In this document: positions 25,658 to 36,290 of the stretch, in pieces
How the letters are laid out: every line of letters begins with the position of its first letter
Position numbering within the stretch: the first letter of the stretch is position 1
From: Bacillota bacterium
Lineage (GTDB): Bacteria; Bacillota; Clostridia; Oscillospirales; Oscillospiraceae
DNA: 64,000 bases
Assembly: GCA_023459875.1 (NCBI GenBank)
Contig: JAEWRY010000024.1
Location: 124,001 to 188,000, forward strand
Direction: 5' to 3'
Program-made: the position numbers and the translations under genes
Notes under the pieces: model-generated
Seen by the model: only the letters and a program-made list of their open reading frames with translations
Told to the model about the DNA's origin: nothing
Database searches by the model: none

Positions 25658-26596
25658 ATGAATCTGTTTGACGCCCATTGCGACACCCTTCTGCGCTGCT
25701 ACAGACAGGGCGGAGGACTATGGGAGCGGCCGGGTGGGCATATTGATCTGGCAAGGACCCGTAAATTCGGGTGCTACGCCCAGTTTTTCGCCATCTTCGG
25801 TTCCCCGGAGGATATGCCGGGCAAAGAGCTCCGCGATGTTTTTTTACAGCAACATGGAATAATTTCCCAGGAAATAAAACAAAATGAGAACTATATTTCT
25901 CTTTGCCGCAGCGGCAAGGAAGCACAGCGAGCTTTCGCTGTGGGCAAAACAGCCGCCTTCCTTTCTGTGGAGGGCGGCGAGCTGCTGGGGTGCGACATCG
26001 CCTGGCTGGAGCGGGCATGGAAGCTGGGTGTCCGGTCGGTGAACCTTACCTGGAACCACTCGAACGCCCTCTCGGGCTCCTGCGCGGAAGAGAGCAATCA
26101 GGGGTTGAGCGACCTTGGCAGGGCCTTTGTCCGCCGCCTGAGCGCTCTGGGAATGCTTGTTGACCTGTCTCATATCTCCGACAGGGGCTTCTGGGACGTG
26201 GCGGAAATGGAATGCGGGCCCCTGTTTGCCAGCCACTCCAATTCCCGCGCCGTATTTTTACACCGAAGAAACTTGACCGACGGGCAATTTACTGCCATAA
26301 TTAGGAGCGGCGGTGTCGCGGGGATCAACATGTTTGCCGATTTTCTGGGAGAGAAGGCGGACCTGGACACGGTGGTTTCCCATATCGAGCATTTCCTCGC
26401 TCTGGGCGGGGAAAAGAATATTTGCATCGGCGGCGACTGGGACGGGATGAGCCGTTTACCCACAGGCATGGACGGGATCTGGGATATGGACCGGCTGTGT
26501 GAGCGCCTGTTACAAAGAAATTACAGTGAGGAATTGGTGAACGCTGTGTTTTTTACAAATCTGATGAGGGTCGTGAACGAAGTATGTACTATTTAA
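25658..26596 (+). CDS. membrane dipeptidase family (M19) peptidase
   Basis: A 312-residue renal-dipeptidase-like metallohydrolase. The N-terminal DAHCDT motif gives the first metal ligands; the bridging Glu is in LSVEGGELLG, VDLSHISDRGFWDV and FASHSNSRAV carry the His ligands, and GGDWDGM is the late Asp region. Despite the family name, bacterial members usually lack a signal peptide, as here. The substrate is probably a dipeptide. Good site GAAGGAGG upstream. Overlaps thrC by 13 bp. Confidence 0.9.
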   Translation: MNLFDAHCDTLLRCYRQGGGLWERPGGHIDLARTRKFGCYAQFFAIFGSPEDMPGKELRDVFLQQHGIISQEIKQNENYISLCRSGKEAQRAFAVGKTAAFLSVEGGELLGCDIAWLERAWKLGVRSVNLTWNHSNALSGSCAEESNQGLSDLGRAFVRRLSALGMLVDLSHISDRGFWDVAEMECGPLFASHSNSRAVFLHRRNLTDGQFTAIIRSGGVAGINMFADFLGEKADLDTVVSHIEHFLALGGEKNICIGGDWDGMSRLPTGMDGIWDMDRLCERLLQRNYSEELVNAVFFTNLMRVVNEVCTI

Positions 26597-28071
26597 GCAC
26601 AAGGAACAAAACGCTGCGGCTGACGGCTGCCCAGGCGATTTCCATGGGCTTGGCTCCCGACGGAGGGCTGCTGACCCCCGCGGTATTTCCGAAGCTTTCT
26701 CAGAACGCTCTGGCAACCATGAAGGACATGTCCTATGCGCAGCGCGCCGTCTACGTGATGGATGTTTTCCTGGAGGGGTTTTCCGCCTCGGAGCTCTCCA
26801 GATATGCTGCCGGGGCTTATGGCGGAGATAAGTTTGATTCCCCCGCGGTGGCTCCCGTGCATAAAATAGACGAGGGCACCTTTTGCCTGGAGCTTTGGCA
26901 CGGCCCGACCTCCGCTTTTAAGGATATGGCGCTGCAGATGCTCCCCTACCTACTCACAGCCTCCCTCCAGAAAACCGAGGAGGAGAAAACAGCCTGCATT
27001 CTGGTCGCCACTTCGGGCGATACGGGCAAGGCCGCTCTGGAAGGCTTTCGGGATGTAGACAAGACCCGCATTCTGGTTTTTTATCCCAAGGACGGGGTTT
27101 CCGCCATTCAGGAGCTCCAGATGAAAACTCAGGAAGGGAAGAACGTGGGCGTGTGTGCCGTGGAGGGCAACTTCGACGACGCCCAGACCGGCGTCAAGAA
27201 GATCTTCTCCGATGAAAAACTGCGCGCTGAGCTCTGCGACCGGGGTATTTTCCTCTCCTCGGCGAACTCCATAAACTGGGGCCGCGTTCTGCCGCAGATC
27301 GTCTATTATTTCTCCGCCTACTGCGACCTTCTGAAAACAGGGGCGGTCAAAAACGGCGATAAAGTCAACATCTGTGTGCCCACAGGGAATTTCGGCAATA
27401 TTCTGGCCGCCTATTACGCGGGAATGATAGGGCTGCCGGTTTCAAAGTGGCTGTGCGCTTCCAACCAGAACAACGTGCTGACCGATTTTCTGCGCACCGG
27501 CGTGTACGACCGCAACCGCCCCTTCTACACCACCATGTCCCCCTCCATGGACATTCTCATTTCCAGCAATCTGGAACGGCTTTTATTCTGCCTGGCTGAG
27601 GAGAACGACGACGAGGTGCGCGGTTACATGGATTCCCTCACCAAAACAGGAAAATACGAGGTGAGCGAGGTTATCCGACGCAAGCTGGGGAAAGCCTTCT
27701 ACGCCGGATTCTGCGGCGATGCCGACACCCAAAAAGCCATTGCTAAGGCATGGCAGGAGCATCACTATCTCATCGACACCCACACCGCCGTGGCCTTCCA
27801 TGTGCTGGATCAATACCGGGAGGAAACTGGGGATCAGACACCCGCCATTGTGGTTTCCACCGCCAGCCCCTTTAAGTTCTGCGACAGCGTGCTCTCCGCG
27901 CTGGGCGTTCAGAAGCTCGCGGAGGGAACCGAAATCCTCGACCAGCTTACCCTTGAAACCGGCATTGCGGCGCCGGCCTCCCTGTCCTCCCTCAAGAGCA
28001 AGACCGTGCGCTTTGACCAATGGGTGGAGAAGGAAAAGATGGTGAGCAAAGTGCTGGAGATGCTGAACTAG
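26584..28071 (+). CDS. thrC: threonine synthase
   Basis: A 495-residue PLP enzyme converting O-phosphohomoserine to threonine. The PLP lysine is in GPTSAFKDMALQ. MYYLSTRNKTLRLTAAQAISMGLAPDGG is abbreviated here to YYLSTRNKT, a typical N-terminus, and VATSGDTGKAALEGF is the phosphate-binding loop. Length fits the long ThrC class. It overlaps the dipeptidase gene, so the two are probably one transcript. Confidence 0.95.
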   Translation: MYYLSTRNKTLRLTAAQAISMGLAPDGGLLTPAVFPKLSQNALATMKDMSYAQRAVYVMDVFLEGFSASELSRYAAGAYGGDKFDSPAVAPVHKIDEGTFCLELWHGPTSAFKDMALQMLPYLLTASLQKTEEEKTACILVATSGDTGKAALEGFRDVDKTRILVFYPKDGVSAIQELQMKTQEGKNVGVCAVEGNFDDAQTGVKKIFSDEKLRAELCDRGIFLSSANSINWGRVLPQIVYYFSAYCDLLKTGAVKNGDKVNICVPTGNFGNILAAYYAGMIGLPVSKWLCASNQNNVLTDFLRTGVYDRNRPFYTTMSPSMDILISSNLERLLFCLAEENDDEVRGYMDSLTKTGKYEVSEVIRRKLGKAFYAGFCGDADTQKAIAKAWQEHHYLIDTHTAVAFHVLDQYREETGDQTPAIVVSTASPFKFCDSVLSALGVQKLAEGTEILDQLTLETGIAAPASLSSLKSKTVRFDQWVEKEKMVSKVLEMLN

Positions 28072-28137
28072 CGTTACAAAGAAAGTATGGATTAAATAAG
28101 CAGGCGGCGCCGAAAGCCCGTCTCGTGAGGTGATCGT

Positions 28138-28827
28138 TTGGCGCTGTATGTAATCGGGGATACCCATCTCTCTCTGGGCTGTGACAAGCCTATGGATGTC
28201 TTCGGCGGAGACTGGGAGGGCTATACGGATAAACTGCGCGCCGGGTTTGAGAAGCTCTCCCCCGGAGACACGGTCGTCATCTGCGGAGACGTCTCCTGGG
28301 GCATGAGCCTGGAGGAGGCGGCGAGCGATTTCGCCTTTCTGGACGCCATGCCGGGACGCAAACTGCTGGTGAAAGGCAATCACGATTACTGGTGGACCAC
28401 GGCTTCCAAGATGGAGCGTTTTTTTACAGAGCACGGCTTTTCGACCCTTCACCTTCTGCATAACAACTGCCATTTTTACGGGGAGACCGCGCTGTGCGGC
28501 ACCCGGGGCTGGTTTTACGAACAGGAACGGCAGGGGGGGCACGACGAAAAAATTTTTCTCCGGGAGCTCATCCGGCTTGAGGCGTCCCTGAAGGCGGCGG
28601 GGGAGAAGGAGAAACTTTGCTTTCTCCATTACCCGCCCTGCTACCAGGGGTATACCTGCCGGGAGATCATGGAGCTGTTGGAACGGTACGGCGTAAAGGA
28701 ATGCTATTACGGCCACCTCCATGGGGCGAGCCGGCGCCTGGCCATTGAGGGGAAGCGCGGGGGTGTTTCCTACCGCCTTGTCTCGGCGGACGCGCTGAAC
28801 TTTCAACCTCAAAAAATATTGGAATAA
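28138..28827 (+). CDS. calcineurin-like metallophosphoesterase
   Basis: A 229-residue phosphohydrolase with every metal-binding block: IGDTHLS, CGDVSWG, KGNHDYWW, LHYPP and GHLHGAS. It belongs to the Firmicutes group annotated as predicted phosphohydrolases; the substrate is unknown. TTG start with GTGAGGTGATCG upstream. It stands alone between thrC and tig, followed by an imperfect hairpin (about 28826-28858). Confidence 0.9.
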   Translation: MALYVIGDTHLSLGCDKPMDVFGGDWEGYTDKLRAGFEKLSPGDTVVICGDVSWGMSLEEAASDFAFLDAMPGRKLLVKGNHDYWWTTASKMERFFTEHGFSTLHLLHNNCHFYGETALCGTRGWFYEQERQGGHDEKIFLRELIRLEASLKAAGEKEKLCFLHYPPCYQGYTCREIMELLERYGVKECYYGHLHGASRRLAIEGKRGGVSYRLVSADALNFQPQKILE

Positions 28828-28939
28828 AGGAAAAAAAGTCTGGAAATTTCCTTTATAATCTGATAGAATAGCACGGATATCGCATTAGGCGGTTATGCCG
28901 TTTTAAAACGCGTAACCGTCCACAGGAGGAAAAAACAAC

Positions 28940-30331
28940 ATGAATGTCAAAAGCACGGAAAAAAAGGAACACAGTGTCGTAGAACTGATCGTCGAAGTGA
29001 ACGGGGAAGAATTTGACGCCGCCGTGGAGAAAGCCTACCGCAGCCAGAAGGGCAAAATCGCAGTGCCCGGCTTCCGTAAAGGCAAGGCGCCCCGTAAAAT
29101 CGTAGAGAGCAGATACGGCGAGAGCGTGTTCTTTTCCGATGCCATAGAAGATCTTTATCCCACAGTAGTCAGTTTTGCCGCCAAGGAAAAAGAAATTGAT
29201 ATGGTCGCTTATCCCAAGTGGGAAGTGACCGAAGTGGGCCGTGACGGCGTTACCTTTAAGCTGGAGCTCACCGAGAGACCGGTGGGCGTCGTGAAGGACT
29301 ACAAGGGAATCGCCGCCGAAAAGCCCCTGATTTCCGTTTCCGATGAGGAAATCGAGAGCGAGATGAACACCTATATCAGGCAGGCCACCCGCGTGGTAAC
29401 CGCCGAGCGTCCCGCTCAGACGGGCGACGTCGCCGTCATCGATTACGACGGCTATCTGGACGGCGAACCCTTCGGCGGTGGCAAGGCCGAAAACTATGAG
29501 CTGACTCTGGGCTCCGGCTCCTTTATCCCCGGTTTCGAGGAGCAGGTGGTGGGCCTCTCCGCCGGCGAAGAGCGGGATATTAATGTCACCTTCCCCGAGG
29601 ATTATCACGGCAAGGACGTGGCGGGCAAAGCCGTCGTCTTCAAAGTGAAGCTTCACGAGGTGAAGGAGAGCATCGCCCCCGTCGTGGACGACGAATTTGC
29701 CAAGGACGTTTCGGAATTTGAAACCCTGGCCGAGCTTAAAGCGGATATCGTCAAAAAGCTCACCGAGAAGTCCGAAGCCGCCGCCAAGCAGAAGTTCGAG
29801 AGCAATCTGCTTGCCAAGCTGGTCGAGAAGATGGAAGTGGAGATCCCCGACGCTATGGTGGACTATGAGGCCGACCGCGTGGTGGACGATTTCGCAAACC
29901 GCGTCCAGCAGCAAGGAATCCCCTTCGAGAAATACCTTGAGATGACCGGTTCCAGCCGCGCGCAGCTTCGCGGCCAGTTCAAGGATAACGCGAAGCGCCA
30001 GGTACAGACCCGGCTGGCGCTGGACGCCGTTGTTGCGGCCGATGCCATCACGGTTTCCGATGAGGAAATCGAGAGCGAATTTGCCAAGATCGCCGAGCAG
30101 TACAAGATGAAGCTCGAAGAGATCAAGGATATCATCCCTGAAAAAGAAATCCGCGGGGATCTTTCCCGCATGAAGGCCATGGAGCTGATCCGCGAGAGCG
30201 CGGTGGAGCTGCCGCCCGAGGAGAAGAAGCCCGAGGAGGATAACGCGGAAGGCGAGGCAGCGGAAGAAAAATCCGCCTCCAAGCCGTCTGCCAAAAAATC
30301 AGCCAAAAAACAGGAAACCGAGAAGGAATAA
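28940..30331 (+). CDS. tig: trigger factor
   Basis: A 463-residue ribosome-associated chaperone. The N-terminal ribosome-docking loop is GFRKGKAPR; the FKBP-type prolyl isomerase domain spans about 150-240 (GDVAVIDYDGYLDGEPF, SFIPGFEEQVVG); the alpha-helical C-terminal arms follow. The last 40 residues are a Glu/Lys/Ala-rich tail, longer than in many homologues. AGGAGG precedes the ATG. It heads the tig-clpP-clpX-lon block. Confidence 0.96.
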   Translation: MNVKSTEKKEHSVVELIVEVNGEEFDAAVEKAYRSQKGKIAVPGFRKGKAPRKIVESRYGESVFFSDAIEDLYPTVVSFAAKEKEIDMVAYPKWEVTEVGRDGVTFKLELTERPVGVVKDYKGIAAEKPLISVSDEEIESEMNTYIRQATRVVTAERPAQTGDVAVIDYDGYLDGEPFGGGKAENYELTLGSGSFIPGFEEQVVGLSAGEERDINVTFPEDYHGKDVAGKAVVFKVKLHEVKESIAPVVDDEFAKDVSEFETLAELKADIVKKLTEKSEAAAKQKFESNLLAKLVEKMEVEIPDAMVDYEADRVVDDFANRVQQQGIPFEKYLEMTGSSRAQLRGQFKDNAKRQVQTRLALDAVVAADAITVSDEEIESEFAKIAEQYKMKLEEIKDIIPEKEIRGDLSRMKAMELIRESAVELPPEEKKPEEDNAEGEAAEEKSASKPSAKKSAKKQETEKE

Positions 30332-30395
30332 CAAGGAATAAGCTCTCTGTGAGCGGGCATACTTTGCTTTATGTTTTGAAAAAAGGAGGAACGTT

Positions 30396-30977
30396 ATGGC
30401 ATTGGTTCCTTATGTAGTGGAGCAGACCAACCGGGGTGAGCGCTCTTACGATATTTTTTCCCGGCTGCTCAATGACCGCATCGTCTTCTTGTCGGAAGAA
30501 GTAAACGACACTACCGCGAGCCTCATCGTGGCGCAGCTTCTGTATCTGGAAGCCCAGGATCCGAGCAAGGATATCCAGTTTTATATCAACAGCCCGGGCG
30601 GATCGGTCACGGCAGGCATGGCGATCTACGATACCATGCAGTATATCAAAGCCGACGTTTCCACCATCTGCGTGGGTATCGCGGCCAGCATGGGCGCCTT
30701 CCTTCTGTCCGCGGGCACCAAGGGGAAGCGGCTTGCCCTTCCCAATGCGGAGATCATGATCCATCAGCCCTCCGGCGGCACCAAGGGCCAGGCCTCCGAC
30801 ATCAAGATCCAGGCCGAGTGGATGATCAGGACACGGGAAAAACTTAACCGCATTCTGGCGGAGAACACAGGAAAACCCATCGATGTCATCGCCAGGGATA
30901 CGGAGCGGGATTATTTCATGCCCGCGGAAGAAGCTGTGGCATACGGACTCATCGATAAAGTAATTTATAAGCGATAA
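30396..30977 (+). CDS. clpP: ATP-dependent Clp protease proteolytic subunit
   Basis: A 193-residue serine protease subunit forming the 14-mer ClpP chamber. Catalytic Ser is in [11 protein letters not shown], His in MIHQPSGG and Asp in the [10 protein letters not shown] region. The N-terminal [18 protein letters not shown] is typical of the Firmicutes protein. AAGGAGG upstream. It lies between tig and clpX, the usual order. Confidence 0.97.
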   Translation: MALVPYVVEQTNRGERSYDIFSRLLNDRIVFLSEEVNDTTASLIVAQLLYLEAQDPSKDIQFYINSPGGSVTAGMAIYDTMQYIKADVSTICVGIAASMGAFLLSAGTKGKRLALPNAEIMIHQPSGGTKGQASDIKIQAEWMIRTREKLNRILAENTGKPIDVIARDTERDYFMPAEEAVAYGLIDKVIYKR

Positions 30978-31033
30978 TGACGCATAAGGAGTAGGGGCCG
31001 TGCGCTCCTGCTCCTTTGAGTAAGAGGTTAAAT

Positions 31034-32350
31034 ATGGCCAAAAACGATGAAAGAAAGCCCGTTCGCTGTTCTTTCTGCGGAAAGCATCAGGAGCAGGTCA
31101 CCCGCATCATTGCGGGCCCGGGAGCCTATATCTGCAACGAGTGTGTCCATCTGTGCATGAGCATTCTGGAAGACACCGAACCGGCGGATGATCAGGCCTG
31201 TCCCGATATGCCGGAGGCATTCCCGACCCCGAGAGAGATCAAGGAAATTCTAGATCAGTATATCATCGGTCAGGACAACGCGAAGGTGGCGCTGTCCGTC
31301 GCGGTATACAATCATTACAAACGCATATACTTTGGCGGCGGGGATTCGGTGGAGCTGCAGAAGAGCAATATTTTGCTCATGGGACCCACCGGATGTGGGA
31401 AAACCCTTTTCGCGCAGACTCTGGCCAGAATTTTAAAGGTGCCTTTTGCCATTGCCGACGCCACCACCCTTACCGAGGCGGGCTACGTAGGCGACGATGT
31501 TGAGAACATTCTTCTGCGGCTCGTGCAGGCCGCAGACTACGATGTGGAGCTGGCCCAGCGGGGTATTATCTATATCGACGAGATGGATAAAATCGCTCGA
31601 AAGAGCGAAAATACATCTATCACCCGGGATGTTTCCGGAGAAGGCGTCCAGCAGGCACTTTTAAAAATTCTGGAAGGCACGGTTGCAAACGTCCCTCCCC
31701 AGGGTGGGCGGAAGCATCCCCACCAGGAATTTATCCAGGTGGACACCAAAAACATTCTTTTTATCTGCGGCGGCGCCTTCGACGGCATCGAGAAGATCAT
31801 CGAAAAGCGGCTCGACAGAAGAAGCATTGGGTTCTGCGGCGAGGTAGTCAGCAGAAAGGACCAGGATATTTCCGCCATACTGAAGGAAGTTCAGCCCCAT
31901 GATTTACTGAAGTTTGGCATCATCCCCGAGCTTGTGGGCCGTCTCCCGGTGATCGTCCCGCTCCAGTCTCTGGGAAGAGAAGAACTGGTCCGTATCCTCA
32001 CCGAACCGAAAAACGCGCTGGTAAAACAGTACGAAAAGCTTTTGGAATACGACAACGTGCTTCTCAAATTCACATCGGACGCACTGCAATCAGCTGCAGA
32101 AAAGGCAATCGCCCGCGGCATCGGGGCCAGGGGACTGCGTGCGGTCCTGGAAGAGATTATGAACCAGGTCATGTACGACGTACCCGATCAGCCCGATATC
32201 GCCAGCGTGACGATTACAGCACAGTGTGTCAAAGATGGGGCTCAGCCGGAAATCCTTCGAGACCCTGCCCGGCCTGCCCGGCCCCGTCTGGGTGCCGCGG
32301 CGCTTCGCGCGGAGAAGGGCGGCCTGTCCCCCCGGGGCAACGTGTCCTAA
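31034..32350 (+). CDS. clpX: ATP-dependent Clp protease ATP-binding subunit ClpX
   Basis: A 438-residue unfoldase that feeds ClpP. The N-terminal zinc-binding domain has four cysteines ([14 protein letters not shown]); Walker A is GPTGCGKT, Walker [10 protein letters not shown], and the ClpP-binding loop carries the expected IGF in RSIGFCG. The last ~35 residues after QPEILRD are rich in Arg, Pro, Ala and Gly, longer than and unlike the usual end. The ATG at 31034 with AGAGG is preferred over a TTG at 31016. Confidence 0.96.
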   Translation: MAKNDERKPVRCSFCGKHQEQVTRIIAGPGAYICNECVHLCMSILEDTEPADDQACPDMPEAFPTPREIKEILDQYIIGQDNAKVALSVAVYNHYKRIYFGGGDSVELQKSNILLMGPTGCGKTLFAQTLARILKVPFAIADATTLTEAGYVGDDVENILLRLVQAADYDVELAQRGIIYIDEMDKIARKSENTSITRDVSGEGVQQALLKILEGTVANVPPQGGRKHPHQEFIQVDTKNILFICGGAFDGIEKIIEKRLDRRSIGFCGEVVSRKDQDISAILKEVQPHDLLKFGIIPELVGRLPVIVPLQSLGREELVRILTEPKNALVKQYEKLLEYDNVLLKFTSDALQSAAEKAIARGIGARGLRAVLEEIMNQVMYDVPDQPDIASVTITAQCVKDGAQPEILRDPARPARPRLGAAALRAEKGGLSPRGNVS

Positions 32351-32364
32351 ACAATCCGATAATC

Positions 32365-32397
32365 GGGGCGGAGGGAAATTCCCCCGCCCTTTTTTTC
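32365..32397 (+). terminator. intrinsic terminator between clpX and lon
   Basis: GGGCGG pairs with CCGCCC (32366-32371/32384-32389), with GGG/CCC inside, followed by seven T. lon may therefore depend partly on its own promoter. Confidence 0.75.
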
Positions 32398-32422
32398 TCC
32401 TTTGGAAAGGAAGTGAACCGCT

Positions 32423-34825
32423 ATGTCCGAAGTTACGATTAAAAATACCATGCCGATCCTGGCCCTGCGCGGCCTCACCGTTTTTCCCAGCATGCTCCTC
32501 CACTTCGATGTGGTCAGAGATGCCTCGGTTAAGGCGCTGGACGAGGCAATGTCCGCCAATCAGTCCGTTTTCCTGGTCACTCAGAAGGATCTGGAACTGG
32601 AAAGCCCGCAGCTTGATGATCTCTATACCGTCGGAACCATTTCCGCCGTGCGTCAGATCCTCCGGCTGCCGGGGGATACCGTCCGGGTCATGGTGGAAGG
32701 GGAGAGCAGGGGACGCCTGCTTGCGCTCAAGCAGACCCTGCCCTATCTGATGGGCGATGTTGAAGTCCTTTCTCCCGTTGAGACAGCTAAAAATTCTTCG
32801 CGCACCGAGGCGCTGGTGCGCAACACCTACGAGCTTTTTGAAAAATACTCCGACCTTTCGCCCCGACTGTCCGCCAACGTGGTGGTCCACGTGCTGGCCA
32901 GCACCGAGCCCGGATATATCGCCGACTATATCGCCCAGAACATCGTGCTGCGGCCCGAGGACAAACAGCATATTCTGGAAGAGCTGCGCCCCATGAGGCG
33001 CCTTGAAAAGCTTTATCAGATGCTTCACCGCGAGGTGGAGATTTTAAGCCTGGAACACGACATGCAGTCCAAGGTCCGGGATCATTTGACCCAGACCCAG
33101 AAGGACTATTACCTGCGCGAGCAGCTCAAGGTGCTCCAGAACGAACTGGGCGAGGGCCCGGGCAGCGACGGCGAAATTGCCGAATACCGCACTGCCATCG
33201 AGAAGCTCAAGTGTACCGACGAGGTGCGCGAAAAGCTGATGAAAGAGCTTTCCCGTCTGGAAAAGCAGCCCTTCGGCTCCTCGGAAACCACCGTGATCCG
33301 CAATTATCTGGACGTTTGCCTGGAACTGCCCTGGGGAAAAAAGACGAAGGAACGCTCCGACGTGAAGGCAACCCGAAAGATTCTGGATGAAGATCATTTC
33401 GGCCTTACCAAGGTAAAGGAGCGTATTCTGGAATTCGTGGCCGTCAAGCAGCTGGCGCCAGGTCTGAAGGGGCAGATCCTCTGCCTGGTGGGGCCGCCGG
33501 GCGTCGGCAAGACGTCGGTGGCCATGTCGGTAGCCAGAGCCATGGGCAGAAAGCTCGCGCGCATTTCTCTGGGCGGCGTCCACGACGAGGCCGAGATCCG
33601 CGGCCACCGAAAGACTTATGTAGGGGCCATGCCGGGCCGCATCATCACCGCCATCCGGCAGGCGGGAAGCAGCAATCCTCTGCTGCTGCTGGACGAGGTA
33701 GATAAGCTGGGCAACGACCAGAGGGGCGACCCCGCGTCCGCCCTGCTGGAGGTCCTGGACAGCGAGCAGAACAGCACCTTCCGGGATCATTTCCTGGAAG
33801 TCCCCTTTGACCTCTCCGATGTGCTTTTCATTACCACCGCAAATACGACCGCGACCATTCCCCGGCCGCTGCTGGACCGGATGGAGGTCATTGAGCTTAC
33901 CAGCTATACGGACGAGGAAAAGCTGCAGATCACCAGACGGTTCCTGCTCCCAAAGGAGATGAAGCGCCACGGGCTGCGTAAAAATCAATTGAAAATGACC
34001 GACGACGCCATCCGCACCCTGATCGTCTCCTATACCAGAGAGTCGGGTGTCCGCGTACTGGAGCGGGAGATCGCCGCGCTATGCAGAAAAGCGGCCATGC
34101 GCATTGTGTCAGGCGAGGTAAAGGCAATCAGCATTACAGGCGACGACCTAAAAACTTACCTGGGCATCCGGCGGTACCACCCTGAAAAACGCACCTCGCT
34201 GCAGCAGGTGGGCGTGGTAAACGGCCTTGCCTGGACCAGTACGGGCGGAGAACTTCTGGAAGTTGAGGCCAATGTAGTCCCCGGAAACGGCAAGGTGGAG
34301 CTTACCGGAAACCTGGGCGATGTGATGAAGGAGTCCGCCCACGCGGCCATCACGTATATCCGCAGCCGCTCCGCTCAGTTGGGCATCGACGGAGATTTTT
34401 ACAAAAACAGCGATCTTCATATTCACTTCCCCGAGGGGGCGATCCCCAAAGACGGACCTTCGGCGGGCATTGCCATCGCAACCGCGATGGTTTCCGCGCT
34501 TACCGGGGCGCCGGTGAAACGGGACATCGCCATGACGGGCGAAATCACCCTCCGGGGCCGTGTGCTTCCCATCGGAGGGCTCAAGGAAAAAACCATGGCC
34601 GCCCTGCGAAACGGGATTCATACCGTCATTCTCCCGGCGGACAACGAAAAAGACCTGGAGGAAATCGACCAGACCGTGCGCAGCGCGCTTGTCTTCGTTC
34701 CCGTGGAGGGAGTGGATCAGGTTCTGGCCAAAGCGATCGAATTTGAGAATAAAATCCAGGAGTCCCTGCCCAAGCTTCCTCCCGAGGCGGGACAGGTGCC
34801 CAGCCGGTTTAACTTAAGACAGTAG
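32423..34825 (+). CDS. lon: ATP-dependent endopeptidase La (LonA)
   Basis: An 800-residue LonA. The N-terminal substrate domain ([15 protein letters not shown]) is followed by a coiled region, an AAA+ module with Walker [10 protein letters not shown] and Walker [10 protein letters not shown], and the protease domain with catalytic Ser in [13 protein letters not shown] and Lys in [11 protein letters not shown]. It degrades misfolded and regulatory proteins in the cytosol. AGGAAGTGAACCGCT precedes the ATG. engB lies 86 bp downstream, the same order as lonA-ysxC in Bacillus. Confidence 0.97.
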   Translation: MSEVTIKNTMPILALRGLTVFPSMLLHFDVVRDASVKALDEAMSANQSVFLVTQKDLELESPQLDDLYTVGTISAVRQILRLPGDTVRVMVEGESRGRLLALKQTLPYLMGDVEVLSPVETAKNSSRTEALVRNTYELFEKYSDLSPRLSANVVVHVLASTEPGYIADYIAQNIVLRPEDKQHILEELRPMRRLEKLYQMLHREVEILSLEHDMQSKVRDHLTQTQKDYYLREQLKVLQNELGEGPGSDGEIAEYRTAIEKLKCTDEVREKLMKELSRLEKQPFGSSETTVIRNYLDVCLELPWGKKTKERSDVKATRKILDEDHFGLTKVKERILEFVAVKQLAPGLKGQILCLVGPPGVGKTSVAMSVARAMGRKLARISLGGVHDEAEIRGHRKTYVGAMPGRIITAIRQAGSSNPLLLLDEVDKLGNDQRGDPASALLEVLDSEQNSTFRDHFLEVPFDLSDVLFITTANTTATIPRPLLDRMEVIELTSYTDEEKLQITRRFLLPKEMKRHGLRKNQLKMTDDAIRTLIVSYTRESGVRVLEREIAALCRKAAMRIVSGEVKAISITGDDLKTYLGIRRYHPEKRTSLQQVGVVNGLAWTSTGGELLEVEANVVPGNGKVELTGNLGDVMKESAHAAITYIRSRSAQLGIDGDFYKNSDLHIHFPEGAIPKDGPSAGIAIATAMVSALTGAPVKRDIAMTGEITLRGRVLPIGGLKEKTMAALRNGIHTVILPADNEKDLEEIDQTVRSALVFVPVEGVDQVLAKAIEFENKIQESLPKLPPEAGQVPSRFNLRQ

Positions 34826-34911
34826 AAGGCGGCTTCGGCAAAGGTTGCCATATTTCCGGCTGCCCGAACCAAACGGGCGGCCGGAGCGCCGTTTCAGGAA
34901 AGAAGGACAAT

Positions 34912-35511
34912 ATGCCCTTTCAGTTACAGAATGCGGAGTTTATCCGCTCGGCGGTAAAGAAAGAGGATTTTCCCAAGGATATGCTGCCGCAGGTTGTTTT
35001 CTCAGGCAGGTCCAATGTGGGAAAATCCTCCGTGATCAATCAGATTCTGGGGAGAAAGAACTTCGCGCGGGTGGGAGCGACGCCGGGCAAAACCGTTCAT
35101 ATCAATTATTTTCTGATTGACAAAAAAGTCTATTTTGTCGACCTGCCCGGCTACGGCTATGCAAGAGTGTCCCAAGGGGAACGGGAGAGATGGGGCAGAC
35201 TGATCGAGAGCTGGTTCGCCGATCCTTCCCTCATGACACTTGGAATTCTGATCGTGGACGCCAGGCATAAGCCAACCGGAGACGACTGTATCATGGCGGA
35301 TTGGTACAAAAGCAGCGGAAAACCCTTCGTTATCGTGGCAAACAAGCTGGATAAACTGAAGAAAAGCGAACTTGTCCCAAATATCGAGCTTATCCGGACG
35401 GGATTGGAACTGGACGACGCCACTGGGATCATCCCTTTTTCTGCCGAAAAGGGAACGGGACGGCAGATGCTGACCGAACTAATACTCAGCCATCAGGAGG
35501 GAAACGGATGA
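34912..35511 (+). CDS. engB: ribosome biogenesis GTP-binding protein EngB/YsxC
   Basis: A 199-residue GTPase needed for 50S assembly. G1 is SGRSNVGKSS, G2 includes TPGKT, G3 is DLPGYGYA and G4 is ANKLDK. Length matches the family. The start follows AGGAAAGAAGGAC. It overlaps the following FAH gene by 4 bp. Confidence 0.96.
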   Translation: MPFQLQNAEFIRSAVKKEDFPKDMLPQVVFSGRSNVGKSSVINQILGRKNFARVGATPGKTVHINYFLIDKKVYFVDLPGYGYARVSQGERERWGRLIESWFADPSLMTLGILIVDARHKPTGDDCIMADWYKSSGKPFVIVANKLDKLKKSELVPNIELIRTGLELDDATGIIPFSAEKGTGRQMLTELILSHQEGNG

Positions 35512-36266
35512 AGTACGTGCGCATTGAGCAATCAGGCGGGGCCGTGTGGGGCGAACTGAGAGGGGAGGCGGTGTTTACCCTGGAGAATCCTCCTTACATA
35601 GGCCTTACGTTCGACGGCAGAAGCTTTCCCCTCATTTCCTGCAAGCTGCTGGCCCCCTGCGCGGAGAAAGCCAAGCTGGTGTGCGTGGGAAAGAATTATT
35701 ACGACCACGCCATGGAGCTGGGCGGTTTTGTCCCCGAAACCCCCATTCTATTTCTCAAGGGTACGAACTGCCTCAACAGTCCCGAAGGGACGGTGTCTGC
35801 CCCTTCCTTCGTGAAACGTCTGGACTACGAGGGTGAGCTGGCCTTCATTATAAAAAAACGAGCCAAAAACGTGAAAGCCGCCGCCGCTGGCGATTACATT
35901 CTGGGATACACTTGTTTTAACGACGTCACCGCGCGGGATATTCAGAAGCAGGACGGACAGTGGACCCGGGCCAAAAGCATGGATGGGTTTGCACCCATCG
36001 GACCGGTCGTTACCGATGAAGTGGATCCCGGAAACCTCTCCATTGAAACTCGTCTGAATGGAAAAACTGTTCAGTCTTCAAACAGCGCCCTGTTTATGAC
36101 TAAAATCCCTGAACTGATGGAGTTTATCACCGCCTCCATAACTCTGGAACCCGGAGACGTGGTGTCCACCGGCACGCCCGCCGGCGTGGGCCCCATGCTC
36201 CCGGGGGACACCGTTGAGGTGGAGATTGAGGGAATCGGGGTATTACGCAATTACGTAATCGGTTAA
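35508..36266 (+). CDS. fumarylacetoacetate hydrolase family protein
   Basis: A 252-residue FAH-domain protein. After a short N-terminal beta domain come VCVGKNYYDHAMELGG, the metal-binding Glu pair and Asp (DYEGELAFII, CFNDVTARDIQ), the KSMDGFAPIGP loop and TGTPAGVGPM. Members include acylpyruvate hydrolases, 2-hydroxyhepta-2,4-diene-1,7-dioate isomerases and oxaloacetate decarboxylases. The neighbouring pckG, which also handles oxaloacetate, makes an oxaloacetate-related role attractive but unproven. Confidence 0.9.
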   Translation: MKYVRIEQSGGAVWGELRGEAVFTLENPPYIGLTFDGRSFPLISCKLLAPCAEKAKLVCVGKNYYDHAMELGGFVPETPILFLKGTNCLNSPEGTVSAPSFVKRLDYEGELAFIIKKRAKNVKAAAAGDYILGYTCFNDVTARDIQKQDGQWTRAKSMDGFAPIGPVVTDEVDPGNLSIETRLNGKTVQSSNSALFMTKIPELMEFITASITLEPGDVVSTGTPAGVGPMLPGDTVEVEIEGIGVLRNYVIG

Positions 36267-36290
36267 AACATAGGCAAAGGAGAAAGCGAT

